Positions 26,279 through 37,319 are shown, counted from the stretch's first letter. The stretch is 64,000 nucleotides of DNA from Nonomuraea gerenzanensis (GCF_020215645.1 NZ_CP084058.1:4712001-4776000), one strand, 5' to 3'. The notes: generated by a model not told the origin, from the sequence alone. A program made the numbers and translations.

Positions 26279-26926
26279 ATGCGGATCATCATCGCGGGGG
26301 GACACGGGAAGATCGCGCTGCGGCTGGCCGCCCGGCTCAAGTCGGGAGCCGTGGGGCTGGTACGCAACCCGGCGCACGTCGCCGACGTCGAGGCCACCGG
26401 CGCCGAGGCCGTGGTGTGCGACCTGGAGCGGGCGAGCGTCGAGGAGGTCACGCGGATCGTCGAGGGCGCCGACGCCGTGGTCTTCGCGGCCGGCGCGGGC
26501 CCCGGCAGCGGCGTGCCCCGCAAGGACACCGTGGACCGGGGCGCGTCCGTCCTGATGGCCGACGCCGCCGAGCGGGCGGGCGTGCGGCGCTTCGTCCAGA
26601 TCTCCTCGATGGGCGCGGGCAAGCCCCTCGCCCCCGGCCGCGACGAGGTGTGGGCCGCCTACATCAAGGCCAAGACCGAGGCCGAGGAGGACCTGCGCGC
26701 CCGCGACGGCCTGGCCTGGACCATCCTGCGGCCGGGCCGCCTGACCGACGAGCCCGGCACCGGGCTGGTGTGGCTGGCCCCCGAGGTGCAGCCGGGCGCG
26801 GTGCCGCGCGACGACGTGGCCGCCGTCATCGTCGCGCTCCTCGACAACCCCGCCACGGCGGGGCGGACTCTGGAGCTCGTCTCCGGCGACACCCCGATCA
26901 TCGACCTCGTCGCGTCGAACGAGTGA
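26279..26926 (+). CDS. NAD(P)-binding atypical SDR (YwnB/NmrA-like)
   Basis: 215 aa from ATG 26279 (ATG 26270 is the alternative). RIIIAGGHGKIALRLAARL is the N-terminal Rossmann loop GGxGxIxxR of atypical SDR group 5. FVQISSMGAG and WTILRPGRLTDEPGTG are the remaining family marks. No catalytic YxxxK is expected. It may be a flavin-like reductase or redox sensor. There is no clear ribosome site, and the divergent HAD gene starts 24 bp upstream. Confidence 0.85.
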   Translation: MRIIIAGGHGKIALRLAARLKSGAVGLVRNPAHVADVEATGAEAVVCDLERASVEEVTRIVEGADAVVFAAGAGPGSGVPRKDTVDRGASVLMADAAERAGVRRFVQISSMGAGKPLAPGRDEVWAAYIKAKTEAEEDLRARDGLAWTILRPGRLTDEPGTGLVWLAPEVQPGAVPRDDVAAVIVALLDNPATAGRTLELVSGDTPIIDLVASNE

Positions 26927-26960
26927 CGTCACCAGTTGGATGCTTTACCGCACGCTGGCA

Positions 26961-26987
26961 TTGACATGCGGTGAGTGCGGCTAGATG
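26961..26987 (+). promoter_or_regulatory. probable promoter of the ClpC-like gene
   Basis: TTGACA (26961-26966) matches the consensus -35 and TAGATG (26982-26987) is a fair -10, with a short 15-bp spacer. The start codon lies 26 bp downstream of the -10, behind GGGGGA. The upstream GATGCTTTACCG string is shared with the 6.8-kb region. Confidence 0.5.
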
Positions 26988-27013
26988 TCCCCTGAGTGCG
27001 AGGGGGACCTGTG

Positions 27014-29512
<2,499 letters not shown>

Positions 29513-29523
29513 CCGGGCGCGGG

Positions 29524-29644
29524 CACTCCAGGGCGGACCCGCCGCTCCCGGCAGAGCGGTCACTCCAGGCCGGGCCCGCCGCTTTCGGCGCGAGGGGTCA
29601 CTCCAGGGCCGGGCCCGCCGCTTTCGGCGCGAGGGGTCACTCCA
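29524..29644. repeat. 37-39-bp tandem repeats running out of the ptsI stop
   Basis: CACTCCAG recurs at 29524, 29561, 29599 and 29638 with conserved sequence between. The last copy contains the ptsI stop (TCA 29637-29639, plus-strand view), so the array is a repeated copy of the gene tail. On the minus strand each full unit has CGCCGAAAGCGGCG, a short hairpin (stem CGCCG/CGGCG), so transcription termination is possible. Confidence 0.75.
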
Positions 29645-31313
29645 GGGCGGCGCGTGCCCGCTCCCGGCACTCCTCCAGCGTGAGGCCCGCGAGCGCCTCG
29701 CGCACCGCCGGCACGCACACGGGGGCCATCGACAGGCTCGTCACCCCCAGCCCCACCAGCAGCGGCGCGAGCACCGGATCGCCCGCCGCCTCGCCGCACA
29801 CCCCGACCGGCTTGCCTGCCTGCCTGCCCGCCTGCGCGCACAGGCCGATCAGCTCCAGCAGGGCCGGCTGGCGCGGGTCCAGCAGGTCGGCCAGGGCGGA
29901 GTGCTGGCGGTCGGCGGCGAAGGTGTACTGGGCCAGGTCGTTGGTGCCGACGCTGAGGAAGTCCACCTCCTGCAGCAGCCGCCCCGCGCGCAGCGCCGCC
30001 GCCGGCACCTCGACCATCACGCCCACCCGCGCGATGCCCTTGGCCCGCGCCCGGCGGGCGAAGTCGCTCGCCTCCCCGACCGTGGTGACCATGGGCGCCA
30101 TCACCCACGGCTCGGCCCCGGCCCGGCGCGCCGCCGCGGCGATCGCGTCGAGCTGGGTGTCCAGGACGTCCGGCAGCAGCCGGTCCACGCGCAGGCCGCG
30201 GACGCCCAGGGCCGGGTTCTGCTCCTCCGGCAGGCCGAGGAAGGGCAGCGGCTTGTCGGTGCCCGCGTCGAGCGTGCGCACGATCACGTGCTCCGCCTGG
30301 GCGAACACCTCCGCGTACGCGGTGACCTGCTCCTCGAACGACGGGGCCTGCTTGCGGTCGAGGAACAGGAACTCCGTCCTGAACAGCCCCACCCCCTCAG
30401 CACCCGTCGCCGCGACACCCATCCCTTCAGCGCCCGCTTCCGCGTCACGTGGTGCCAGGTCGGCGGCCGAGCCGATGTTGAGCAGCAGCTTCACCGGATG
30501 CCCGTCGGCCGTCCTCCCCGGGCCCCGGCCCGCGCGGAGGCGGGCCCTGTGGGCGATCTCGGCCCGGGCGACCTCGTCGGCCTCCCGCTCGGTGAGCCCG
30601 ATCGCGATCTCACCGGTGCCGCCGTCCACCCCGATCACCGTGCCGTCGTCGAGGCCCGTGACGCCCGCGCACGCCACGACGGCGGGCAGGCCCATGGCTC
30701 TGGCCAGGATCGCGGTGTGGCTGGTGGGGCCGCCGCGCTCGGTGACCAGCGCCAGCACGTCGGGGCCCAAGCCCGCCGTGTCGGCGGGGGAGAGGTCGGT
30801 GGCCACCAGCACGTACGGGTGACCGGGGGAGGGCAGGCCGGGCATCGGCACGCCGAGGGCGGAGGCCACGGCGCGGTGCCTGAGGTCGTCGAGGTCGGCG
30901 GCCCGCTCGGCCAGGTAACCGCCGAGCGCGGCCAGCGCCTCGCGGTGCGTGGTGAAGGCGGCGTCCAGGGCGTGGGGGGCGCTGGTGCCGCCGGCCGTGA
31001 GCCGTTCGGCCTCCTCCAGCAGCAGGGGGTCCTCGGCGATCATGGCCAGGGCCTCCAGGATCTCGGCCGCCTCGCCGTCGGCGGCCAGCGCCCGCCGGTT
31101 CAGCTCGGCGGCGACCGCTCCCAGCGCCTTGGCCACGGTGGCCGCTTCGGCGCCCGGGTCGGTGACGGGCGCGGGCGCGGGCAACGCGGGCGGCTCGCCC
31201 AGCCGCATCACCGGCCCGGCGGCCCGCCCCTGACTGACCCCCAGCCCGGCCAGCCGCCCGGCGGCCCCTTCCCAAGGAGCCGCAGCGGGCCCGCCGCTCC
31301 CGACCTCAGGCAT
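29637..31313 (-). CDS. ptsI: PTS enzyme I (phosphoenolpyruvate-protein phosphotransferase)
   Basis: 558 aa, slightly short of the usual 570. ERGGPTSHTAILAR (about 190) carries the phospho-accepting His, GLFRTEFLFLDR and PVGVCGEAAGDP mark the PEP-binding barrel, with the catalytic Cys in the latter. It takes phosphate from PEP and passes it to HPr. Near residue 295 a small in-frame duplication reads AEGMGVAATGAEGVGLF, where one copy is normal. It overlaps the HPr gene by 8 bp at the end of the PTS operon. Confidence 0.95.
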   Translation of the reverse strand: MPEVGSGGPAAAPWEGAAGRLAGLGVSQGRAAGPVMRLGEPPALPAPAPVTDPGAEAATVAKALGAVAAELNRRALAADGEAAEILEALAMIAEDPLLLEEAERLTAGGTSAPHALDAAFTTHREALAALGGYLAERAADLDDLRHRAVASALGVPMPGLPSPGHPYVLVATDLSPADTAGLGPDVLALVTERGGPTSHTAILARAMGLPAVVACAGVTGLDDGTVIGVDGGTGEIAIGLTEREADEVARAEIAHRARLRAGRGPGRTADGHPVKLLLNIGSAADLAPRDAEAGAEGMGVAATGAEGVGLFRTEFLFLDRKQAPSFEEQVTAYAEVFAQAEHVIVRTLDAGTDKPLPFLGLPEEQNPALGVRGLRVDRLLPDVLDTQLDAIAAAARRAGAEPWVMAPMVTTVGEASDFARRARAKGIARVGVMVEVPAAALRAGRLLQEVDFLSVGTNDLAQYTFAADRQHSALADLLDPRQPALLELIGLCAQAGRQAGKPVGVCGEAAGDPVLAPLLVGLGVTSLSMAPVCVPAVREALAGLTLEECRERARAALE

Positions 31314-31587
31314 CGAGGGCCTCTTCCGCGTCCAGATCGCGGGCCAGCAGCGCCGCCAGCGCGTCCAGCGCCTCCTCCGCCCCCGGCCCCTCCGCCTCCA
31401 GCGTGACCTCCGTGCCCTGGACGACGCCGAGCGACAGCACCCCCAGCATGCTCTTGGCCGGCACCGCCTTCTCCCCGGCCCGGATCGTCACCGGCACCCC
31501 CGACTTCACCACCGCCTGCACGAACAGCTTCGCCGGACGGGCGTGCAGCCCGCTGGCCGCTGCCACGACCACCGTTCGCTGTGCCAT
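31306..31587 (-). CDS. ptsH: PTS phosphocarrier protein HPr
   Basis: 93 aa. GLHARPA (13-19) holds the His that carries phosphate from enzyme I to IIA. AKSMLGVLSLGV (about 44-55) includes the Ser that is a regulatory site in Gram-positive HPr; whether it is used here is unknown. The C-terminus is a few residues longer than usual and acidic. It is 13 bp after the dehydrogenase and overlaps ptsI by 8 bp. Confidence 0.96.
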   Translation of the reverse strand: MAQRTVVVAAASGLHARPAKLFVQAVVKSGVPVTIRAGEKAVPAKSMLGVLSLGVVQGTEVTLEAEGPGAEEALDALAALLARDLDAEEALDA

Positions 31588-31600
31588 CGCCTACCTCCTG

Positions 31601-32605
31601 TCAGGGTTCTATGGTGACCTTGATGGCCTCGCCCCGGCTGACCAGGCCGATCCCGTCCAGCACGCGCGGCAGCGGCAGCCGGTGGGTGATCAGGTCCGAC
31701 ACCGGTACGGCGCCCTCGGCCACCAGCCGCAGCGCCTCGGCGTTGTGGGCCGGGCTGGAGCCGTTCGCGCCGACGACGGTCAGCTCCCGGTAGTGCACGA
31801 GGTTCGAGTCGAGCGCGATGACCGGGTCGTCCTTGGGCAGCCCGCCGAAGAAGCTGATGCGCCCCTGCCTGGCGGCCATCCGCACCGCCTGCTCCTGTGC
31901 CGCGCCCGAGGCCGCCGCCGTGATCACCACGTCGGAGCCCCGGCCGCCGGTCAGCTTCAGCACCTGCTCGACGGGGTCGGCGTCGATGGTCGCGTCCGGA
32001 CGGACCAGCTCGGCGGCCATCGACAGGCGCTCGGCGTTGACGTCCACCAGGAACACCCGGTTCGCGCCGCGCGCCCGCGCCAGCCGCACGTGCAGGCAGC
32101 CGATCGGGCCCGCGCCCATCACCACCACGTCGTCGCCGGGCCCCACGCGGGCCAGCTCCTGGCCGTTCAGCACGCAGGCGAGCGGCTCGGCCACCGACGC
32201 CTCCGCGAAGCCGACGCCGTCGGGGATGGCGTTGACGCCGTCCACGGCCAGCACCTTCGCCGGGACGATCAGGTACTCGGCGAAGCCGCCGTCGTAGTGG
32301 TAGCCCATCGACTCCTGGTTCGGGCACACCGTACGGCGGCCGGCCACGCAGTCGGGGCAGGTGCCGCACGGGATGGCGGCGATCACCTGCACCCGCGCGC
32401 CGGTGTCCACCACCTCGCCGGCGATCTCGTGGCCCATCACGCGCGGCGGCACGATGTGGTGATGGCCGAACCTGTAGATCTTGGCGTCGGTGCCGCAGGT
32501 CGAGCAGTTGCGGACGCGGATCTTCAGCTCGCCCGGACCGGCGACCGGCTCCGGCGCGTCCTCGATCCTGATGTCGCCCGGCGCGTGGAAACGCGCGACC
32601 TTCAT
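31601..32605 (-). CDS. zinc-dependent polyol/polyol-phosphate dehydrogenase (MDR family)
   Basis: 334 aa from ATG 32605, in an ATGA overlap with the IIA gene. NCSTCGTDAKIY (about 33-44) has the catalytic zinc Cys, RVMGHEIAGEV the His-Glu, and CGTCPDCVAGRRTVC the structural zinc Cys cluster. VVVMGAGPIGCLHVRLAR is the NAD-binding loop. It resembles sorbitol and galactitol-1-phosphate dehydrogenases. Inside a PTS operon it most likely oxidises a polyol phosphate made by the EII complex. Confidence 0.88.
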   Translation of the reverse strand: MKVARFHAPGDIRIEDAPEPVAGPGELKIRVRNCSTCGTDAKIYRFGHHHIVPPRVMGHEIAGEVVDTGARVQVIAAIPCGTCPDCVAGRRTVCPNQESMGYHYDGGFAEYLIVPAKVLAVDGVNAIPDGVGFAEASVAEPLACVLNGQELARVGPGDDVVVMGAGPIGCLHVRLARARGANRVFLVDVNAERLSMAAELVRPDATIDADPVEQVLKLTGGRGSDVVITAAASGAAQEQAVRMAARQGRISFFGGLPKDDPVIALDSNLVHYRELTVVGANGSSPAHNAEALRLVAEGAVPVSDLITHRLPLPRVLDGIGLVSRGEAIKVTIEP

Positions 32606-33030
32606 GCGGTGAGCTCCTTCGTCACTTGGGAGACCTCGGTGGCCTCGCGCAGCGCCCGCGCCCGGTCGGGGTCGAGCAGGATCTCGGCCAGCGCCGCCAG
32701 CAGCGGCACGTGACCGTCGTCTTTCGCGGCGATGCCGACGCAGAGGGTGACGTGCTCGCCGTCCCAGTCGACCCCGCCGGGGAAGCGGACGACGCAGATC
32801 GCGTCGCGCAGGACGTCCCCCTTGGAGGCGTTCGTCCCGTGCGGGATGGCCACGCCCTCGCCGACGTAGGTGGAGATTGACCGCTCGCGTTCGAGCATCG
32901 CCTCGATGTACGGCTCCGCGACCGCGCCCACCTCGACCAGCGCCCGCCCGCACCGGCGGATGGCCGCGTCGCGGTCGGGGGCGCTCTCGTGCAGCAGCAC
33001 GGCACGCGGGTCGAGCAGGTCGTCACGCAT
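32602..33030 (-). CDS. PTS IIA component, mannitol/fructose type
   Basis: 142 aa. STYVGEGVAIPHGT (about 54-67) has the phospho-accepting His of the fructose/mannitol IIA family. VVRFPGGVDWDGEHVTLCVG is the next conserved strand. A free-standing IIA receives phosphate from HPr and passes it to IIB. It overlaps IIB by 8 bp and the dehydrogenase by 4 bp, showing tight translational coupling. Confidence 0.93.
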   Translation of the reverse strand: MRDDLLDPRAVLLHESAPDRDAAIRRCGRALVEVGAVAEPYIEAMLERERSISTYVGEGVAIPHGTNASKGDVLRDAICVVRFPGGVDWDGEHVTLCVGIAAKDDGHVPLLAALAEILLDPDRARALREATEVSQVTKELTA

Positions 33031-33331
33031 CGACCGTGCCGCCGTTCTTGATGGTGTTCACCAGCCGGGTCACCGCCGGGTCGCCGAGGAAGATCTGGAA
33101 CGACACCAGTACCTTCCCCGGAGCGGCCGCCTTCGCACGCGCGGCCAGCCCGGCGTGGCACAGGATCACGTCGGCGTCGTCGGGGATGGAGTTGACCGGG
33201 GTGTGCTCCACGGTCACGCCGGTCCCCTTGAGCTGCTTCTTGAGCTGGGAGGCGAGCATGACGCTGCTGCCCATGCCCGCGTCGCAGGCCACGATGATCT
33301 TGCGGATGTCCTTGCTGTCGATGCCTGCCAT
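33023..33331 (-). CDS. PTS IIB component, mannitol type
   Basis: 102 aa. IIVACDAGMGSSVMLASQLK (about 12-31) holds the active-site Cys of mannitol IIB in the CDAGMGSS loop. It carries phosphate to the incoming sugar at IIC. In many bacteria IIC and IIB are fused; here they are separate proteins with the IIC stop 3 bp before this start. Confidence 0.93.
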   Translation of the reverse strand: MAGIDSKDIRKIIVACDAGMGSSVMLASQLKKQLKGTGVTVEHTPVNSIPDDADVILCHAGLAARAKAAAPGKVLVSFQIFLGDPAVTRLVNTIKNGGTVDA

Positions 33332-33334
33332 GGC

Positions 33335-34435
33335 TCAGCTCTCCTTCTGGGTGGTTTCGATGGGTTCGGCCTCGGCGGGCTCGGCCTTCTCGCCCCTGCC
33401 GAACCCGAGCAGGACGGCGGCCACGGCGAACGTCACGCCGGTCGCCACGAGGATCCCGAGGCTGGAGGCGAGCCAGCCGCCCTTCGGGGTGACGGCGAGG
33501 TAGGCGAAGATGCTGCCGGGCGACGGGGTGGCGACCAGCCCGGCCCCGGTGACCATGAACGTGAACACCCCGGCCGCGCCGCCCACGATGACGGCGAGGA
33601 TGAGGCGGGGCTTCATGAGCACGTACGGGAAGTAGATCTCGTGGATGCCGCCGAAGAAGTGGATGATCATCGCGGCGGGCGTGGTCGGCCGCATGGCGCG
33701 CGGGCCGAAGAGCAGGAACGCCAGCAGCAGGCCCAGGCCGGGCCCCGGATTCGACTCCAGCATGAACAGGATCGACTTGCCCGTCTCCGCGGCCTCGGCC
33801 ACGCCCAGCGGGCTGAGCACGCCGTGGTTGATGGCGTTGTTCAGGAACAGCACCTTGGCCGGCTCGATCAGCACGGAGGCGATCGGCAGCAGGTTGTTGG
33901 TGATCAGCCACTCCACCGCGTCGCCGGCGGCGGTGGTGACGGCCTGGACGATCGGGCCGATGGCGTAGAAGCCGACGATGGCCATCGCGCCGCCCACGAT
34001 GCCGGCGGAGAAGTTGTCCACCAGCATCTCGAAGCCGGCCTTGGTGCGCTCTTCCGTGAACTTGTCCACATATTTCAGGATCAGCGCGGTGAGCGGGCCG
34101 ATGATCATGGCGCCGAGGAACATCGGGGACTCCGTGCCCACCACGACGCCCATCACCGCCACCGCGCCGACGACCGCCCCGCGCTGCCCGTGCACCATCC
34201 GGCCGCCGGTGTAGGCGATGAGGACCGGGAGCAGTGTCCCGATGATGGGGCCGACCAGCTTCGCGAGATCCTCGTTGGGCAGCCAGCCCGTCGGGATGAA
34301 CAGGGCGGTGATCAGGCCCCAGGCGATGAACGCGCCGATGTTCGGCATGATCATGCCGGCCAGATGACCGCCGATGCGCTGGATGGTGGCCTTGACTCCG
34401 GTCCCGGTGACCGGAGGGGTGTAGGTGTCGGCCAT
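33335..34435 (-). CDS. PTS IIC component, mannitol type
   Basis: 366 aa from ATG 34435, AAGGAG 7 bases upstream. Eight or so membrane helices. GHLAGMIMPNIGAFIAWGLI at the N-terminus, NNAINHGVLSPLG and FFGGIHEIYFPYVLMKPRL (His-Glu pair of the sugar site) are the family marks of MtlA-like IIC. The C-terminus is an acidic tail in place of fused IIB/IIA domains. Substrate could be mannitol, another hexitol or fructose. Confidence 0.93.
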   Translation of the reverse strand: MADTYTPPVTGTGVKATIQRIGGHLAGMIMPNIGAFIAWGLITALFIPTGWLPNEDLAKLVGPIIGTLLPVLIAYTGGRMVHGQRGAVVGAVAVMGVVVGTESPMFLGAMIIGPLTALILKYVDKFTEERTKAGFEMLVDNFSAGIVGGAMAIVGFYAIGPIVQAVTTAAGDAVEWLITNNLLPIASVLIEPAKVLFLNNAINHGVLSPLGVAEAAETGKSILFMLESNPGPGLGLLLAFLLFGPRAMRPTTPAAMIIHFFGGIHEIYFPYVLMKPRLILAVIVGGAAGVFTFMVTGAGLVATPSPGSIFAYLAVTPKGGWLASSLGILVATGVTFAVAAVLLGFGRGEKAEPAEAEPIETTQKES

Positions 34436-34483
34436 GGACGTGCTCCTTTGGGGGGTTGAGCAGCCGCTTTCTATCGGGATGCG

Positions 34484-34596
34484 CCGGGGCTTGTGGGTCG
34501 GATCTCCGGGGGCGCGCCGGGGGCTTGTCGGTCGGATCTCCCGGGACGCGCGGGGGCTTGTCGGTCGGTTGCTCCGGGGAGGCCGGGGCTTCTTCA
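34484..34596. repeat. 32-34-bp tandem repeats after the fruK-like stop
   Basis: GGGGCTTGTCGGTCGG-type cores recur with GCTT at 34489, 34523, 34556 and 34588 (spacing 34, 33, 32). The array starts at the kinase stop codon (34594-34596) and ends about 50 bp before the IIC start, leaving the IIC ribosome site intact. Confidence 0.75.
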
Positions 34597-35553
34597 GGCG
34601 GGCAGGGTGGTCGAGAGCGGGCGTTCGGGGTCGGGCGGGCCGATGGTGACGGCGCCGGGGTCGATGTCGGCGGGGCCGGGCATCCGGCTGCCGGGCAGGC
34701 GCACGGCGGCGGCGCCCCAGGCCAGCGCCTGCTTGAGAGCTTCGGGGCCACGGCCGCCGCCGGCGAGGAACCCGGCCAGCATCGCGTCGCCCGCGCCGAC
34801 GGAGCTGCGCGGCTCGGTGACGGCGGCCTCGCCGTACCAGCTCCCGCCGTCCTCGACGAGCACGGCGCCGTCGGCGCCGAGGCTGGCCAGCACCGTGCGC
34901 GCACCGGCGGCCCGCAGCTTGGCCGCCGCCTCGGCCACGTCGCCCAGGCAGCGGATCGGCATGCCGGTGGCGGCCGACAGCTCCTCCAGGTTCGGCTTGA
35001 CCAGGGCGGGCGCGGCGCCGAGCGCGCAGGACAGCGCGGGGCCGCTGGTGTCGACGGCCATGTGGATGCCCGCGCCGGCGAACCTGCGGCACAGCCGGGC
35101 GTACACGTCGGCCGGGACCTCGGGCGGCAGGCTCCCCGAGGCCACCACCCAGTCCGCCCCCTGGCCGCCGGAGTGGGCGGCGGCCAGCACGGCGTCGGCG
35201 ATCGTGTCCAGCTCGGCGGGCGACAGCGCGGTGCCCGGCTCATTGATCTTGGTGGTGGTGCCGTCGGGCTCGGCCAGCGTGACGTTCGACCGGGTCGGGC
35301 CCGTCACGGGGACGGTCACCATGTCGAGCCCCTCGGCGGCCAGCAGGCGGACGAGCTGCCTGCCCTCGTCGCCGCCGTACGGGACCACCGCGCGGCTCGC
35401 CACGGCGTTGGCCAGCAGGGCGCGCGAGACGTTCACCCCCTTGCCGCCCGGGTCGAGGTGGGCGGCGGCGGCGCGGATGACCGCGCCCCGGTCGAGGGAG
35501 GCGATCTCGATGGTGCGGTCGAGGCTGGGGTTCAGCGTCAGGGTGAGGATCAC
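34594..35553 (-). CDS. fruK: PfkB-type sugar-phosphate kinase (1-phosphofructokinase/LacC family)
   Basis: 319 aa. MILTLTLNPSLDRTIEI is the signature start of 1-phosphofructokinase and tagatose-6-phosphate kinase. DPGGKGVNVSRAL is the substrate loop and SSVGAGDAMLAGFLAG the catalytic Asp/anion hole. It would make fructose 1,6-bisphosphate (or tagatose 1,6-bisphosphate) for glycolysis. The symbol is by family; the neighbouring polyol dehydrogenase leaves tagatose 6-phosphate open as substrate. Its start overlaps the deoR stop (ATGA). Confidence 0.85.
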   Translation of the reverse strand: MILTLTLNPSLDRTIEIASLDRGAVIRAAAAHLDPGGKGVNVSRALLANAVASRAVVPYGGDEGRQLVRLLAAEGLDMVTVPVTGPTRSNVTLAEPDGTTTKINEPGTALSPAELDTIADAVLAAAHSGGQGADWVVASGSLPPEVPADVYARLCRRFAGAGIHMAVDTSGPALSCALGAAPALVKPNLEELSAATGMPIRCLGDVAEAAAKLRAAGARTVLASLGADGAVLVEDGGSWYGEAAVTEPRSSVGAGDAMLAGFLAGGGRGPEALKQALAWGAAAVRLPGSRMPGPADIDPGAVTIGPPDPERPLSTTLPA

Positions 35554-36311
35554 GCCCTGATCACCTCCGGGCCGGCCTGCGCCAGGTCGGCGGCCAGCGT
35601 CAGGTCCAGCCCGGTGTCGGTGATCACCACGTCGATCTCGCTCAGCTCGGCGAACGTGGACAGGTACGTGTTGCCGAACTTCGTGTGGTCGGCCAGCAGC
35701 ACGCTGCGCTGCGCGGCCTTGACCATGGCCCGCTTGATCGCCGCCTCGGCCGGGTCGGGCGTGGTCAGGCCCCGGCTCAGCGAGCAGCCGTTGGTGGCCA
35801 TGAACGCCACGTCCACGTTGAGGTAGGCCAGCGGGCGCAGCGCCCAGTCGTCCACCGTCGCGAGGGTCTTGCCGCGTACCCGGCCGCCCAGCATGATCAC
35901 GTGCAGGTTGGCGCGGGCGGCCAGCACGGTGGCCAGCGGCGGGGAGTTGACCACGACGGTCAGCTCCCTGTCGGCGGGCAGCACCTGCACCAGGCGGCCC
36001 GTCGTGGTGCCCGCGTCGATGATCACGGACCCGTCCTCGGGCAGCTCGGCCAGCGCCGCCTTGGCGATGCGTTCCTTCTCGGCCGTCATGACCTCGTCAC
36101 GGGTGGCCAGCGCGGGCTCGAACCCCAGCCGCTCCACGGGGATCGCGCCCCCGTGCACGCGGCGCAGCACGCCCGCCCGCTCCAGCGACGTCAGGTCGCG
36201 GCGGATCGTCTCCGTGGTCACGTCGAGCTCGGCGGCCAGCGTCACCACGTCGACGCGGCCCGCGGCCCGCGCTCTCCGCAGGATCTCCTGCTGCCGCTCC
36301 TCGGCGTACAT
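35550..36311 (-). CDS. DeoR-family repressor of the PTS operon
   Basis: 253 aa. Residues 5-58 are the DeoR HTH (RQQEILRRARAAGRVDVVTL, TTETIRRDLTSLERAG). DAGTTTGRLVQVLP is the phosphosugar loop of the DeoRC domain and LLADHTKFG its end motif. First gene of the operon, coupled by ATGA to the kinase. Its promoter region has four TTTC-type direct repeats at 11-bp steps. Expected to be released by a sugar phosphate such as fructose 1-phosphate. Confidence 0.92.
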   Translation of the reverse strand: MYAEERQQEILRRARAAGRVDVVTLAAELDVTTETIRRDLTSLERAGVLRRVHGGAIPVERLGFEPALATRDEVMTAEKERIAKAALAELPEDGSVIIDAGTTTGRLVQVLPADRELTVVVNSPPLATVLAARANLHVIMLGGRVRGKTLATVDDWALRPLAYLNVDVAFMATNGCSLSRGLTTPDPAEAAIKRAMVKAAQRSVLLADHTKFGNTYLSTFAELSEIDVVITDTGLDLTLAADLAQAGPEVIRA

Positions 36312-36329
36312 GATGTTGGTTCACCGCCG

Positions 36330-36366
36330 TTTCGGGTTGGTTTCTTCTGTGTTTATACCTGCTTTC
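36330..36366. promoter_or_regulatory. four 11-bp-spaced TTTC direct repeats (DeoR operator)
   Basis: TTTC at 36330, TTTC at 36341, TTTA at 36352 and TTTC at 36363 are exactly one helical turn apart, so all four present on the same DNA face. They lie 19-55 bp before the deoR start. Direct-repeat operators with a T-rich core are known for several DeoR-family repressors. Binding is inferred. Confidence 0.65.
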
Positions 36367-36413
36367 GTTGGTCGGTCAAGAGTGGGGCGGCTGAATCTGG
36401 TAGTTATAGGCGG

Positions 36414-37319
36414 GTGCGAATCAAGCCCCTGGCCGTGGTCCCCGTTGTCGTCGCCGCGCTTGCCGGCCCTGCCCATGCCGCGCAGGCCGCGCAGGCCGTC
36501 GCGCCGCCTCGCGTCCCGGCCGGGACGACGGCGGCCTGGGTGGTGTTCGACCGGCAGGCGGGCAAGATCGTCGCCACCAGGAACGCGCACCGGAAGTACC
36601 GCTCGGCCTCCGTCGTCAAGATCCTCATCGCGATCGACTACCTGGAGCGGCGCAAGAGCGTGCCGGCGGCCGACGCCAGGCTGCTGAAGGTGATGCTGCG
36701 CTCCAGCGACGACGACGCGGCCTCCACCCTGTGGGACCGCCTCGGCAAGGGGCAGATCATCGTGCGGCAGGCCCGCAAGCTGGGGCTGTCCGACACCGCG
36801 CCGCCGCCCGCGTCGAAGCCCGGGTTCTGGGGCTACACCTCGCTGAGCGCGTACGACATCGTGCGCACCTACCGCTACCTGCTCGACACCGCCGAGCCCC
36901 GGGTCAGGGACACCATCCTGGGCCACCTGCGGCTGTCCACGCCGTGCGGCACCGACGGCTTCGACCAGACCTTCGGCATCCCCGACGGGGTGCCGCGGCC
37001 GTGGGCGGTCAAGCAGGGCTGGTCGGGCTTCGGCACCACGCCCCCGGTCCGGTGCGGCGCGCGCGCCGCCCAGACCGCCTCGTACACCACCGACGCCAGG
37101 GCCGTCGGGGCGCCCATCTCATGGATCTCGCAGCGGGCCGCCGACTCCGGCGTGCCCGACTACGGCCGTCCGGTGCTGCACACGACCGGCCTGGCGGGCA
37201 AGGGCGACCGCTTCGTCATGGCCGTGCTGACGGCGCACCCGGCGGGCGGCACGTGGAGCTCCTCCGTCAAGCGCACCACCACGATCACCCGCGACCTCTA
37301 CCGCCACGTCACCCGCTAG
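36414..37319 (+). CDS. secreted class-A-beta-lactamase-fold serine hydrolase
   Basis: 301 aa from GTG 36414; TAGTTA at 36401-36406 is a possible -10 just upstream. Residues 1-25 are a signal peptide (AxA site near PAHAAQAA). SASVVKILIAIDYLE (about 63) has the SxxK nucleophile. The second motif looks like SSDDDAAS (about 99) and the third like AVKQGW (about 200), K-x-G in form. Probably a cell-wall or beta-lactamase-like hydrolase; the weak second and third motifs make true beta-lactamase activity doubtful. Its last bases overlap the convergent methyltransferase gene. Confidence 0.78.
   Translation: MRIKPLAVVPVVVAALAGPAHAAQAAQAVAPPRVPAGTTAAWVVFDRQAGKIVATRNAHRKYRSASVVKILIAIDYLERRKSVPAADARLLKVMLRSSDDDAASTLWDRLGKGQIIVRQARKLGLSDTAPPPASKPGFWGYTSLSAYDIVRTYRYLLDTAEPRVRDTILGHLRLSTPCGTDGFDQTFGIPDGVPRPWAVKQGWSGFGTTPPVRCGARAAQTASYTTDARAVGAPISWISQRAADSGVPDYGRPVLHTTGLAGKGDRFVMAVLTAHPAGGTWSSSVKRTTTITRDLYRHVTR

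Noticed and set aside
26961..27000. HspR (HAIR) operator before the ClpC-like gene
   Set aside because: Only partial TTGAC/TGAGT fragments without the required inverted CTTGAGT-N7-ACTCAAG arrangement.
31601..32953. Long minus-strand frame starting at 32953 as a bigger dehydrogenase
   Set aside because: The first 116 codons are the IIA gene read in another frame; the real start is the ATG at 32605 in an ATGA overlap.
36414..37319. True class A beta-lactamase
   Set aside because: SxxK is clear, but the SDN, Glu166 and KTG motifs are weak or absent, so only serine-hydrolase fold is claimed.
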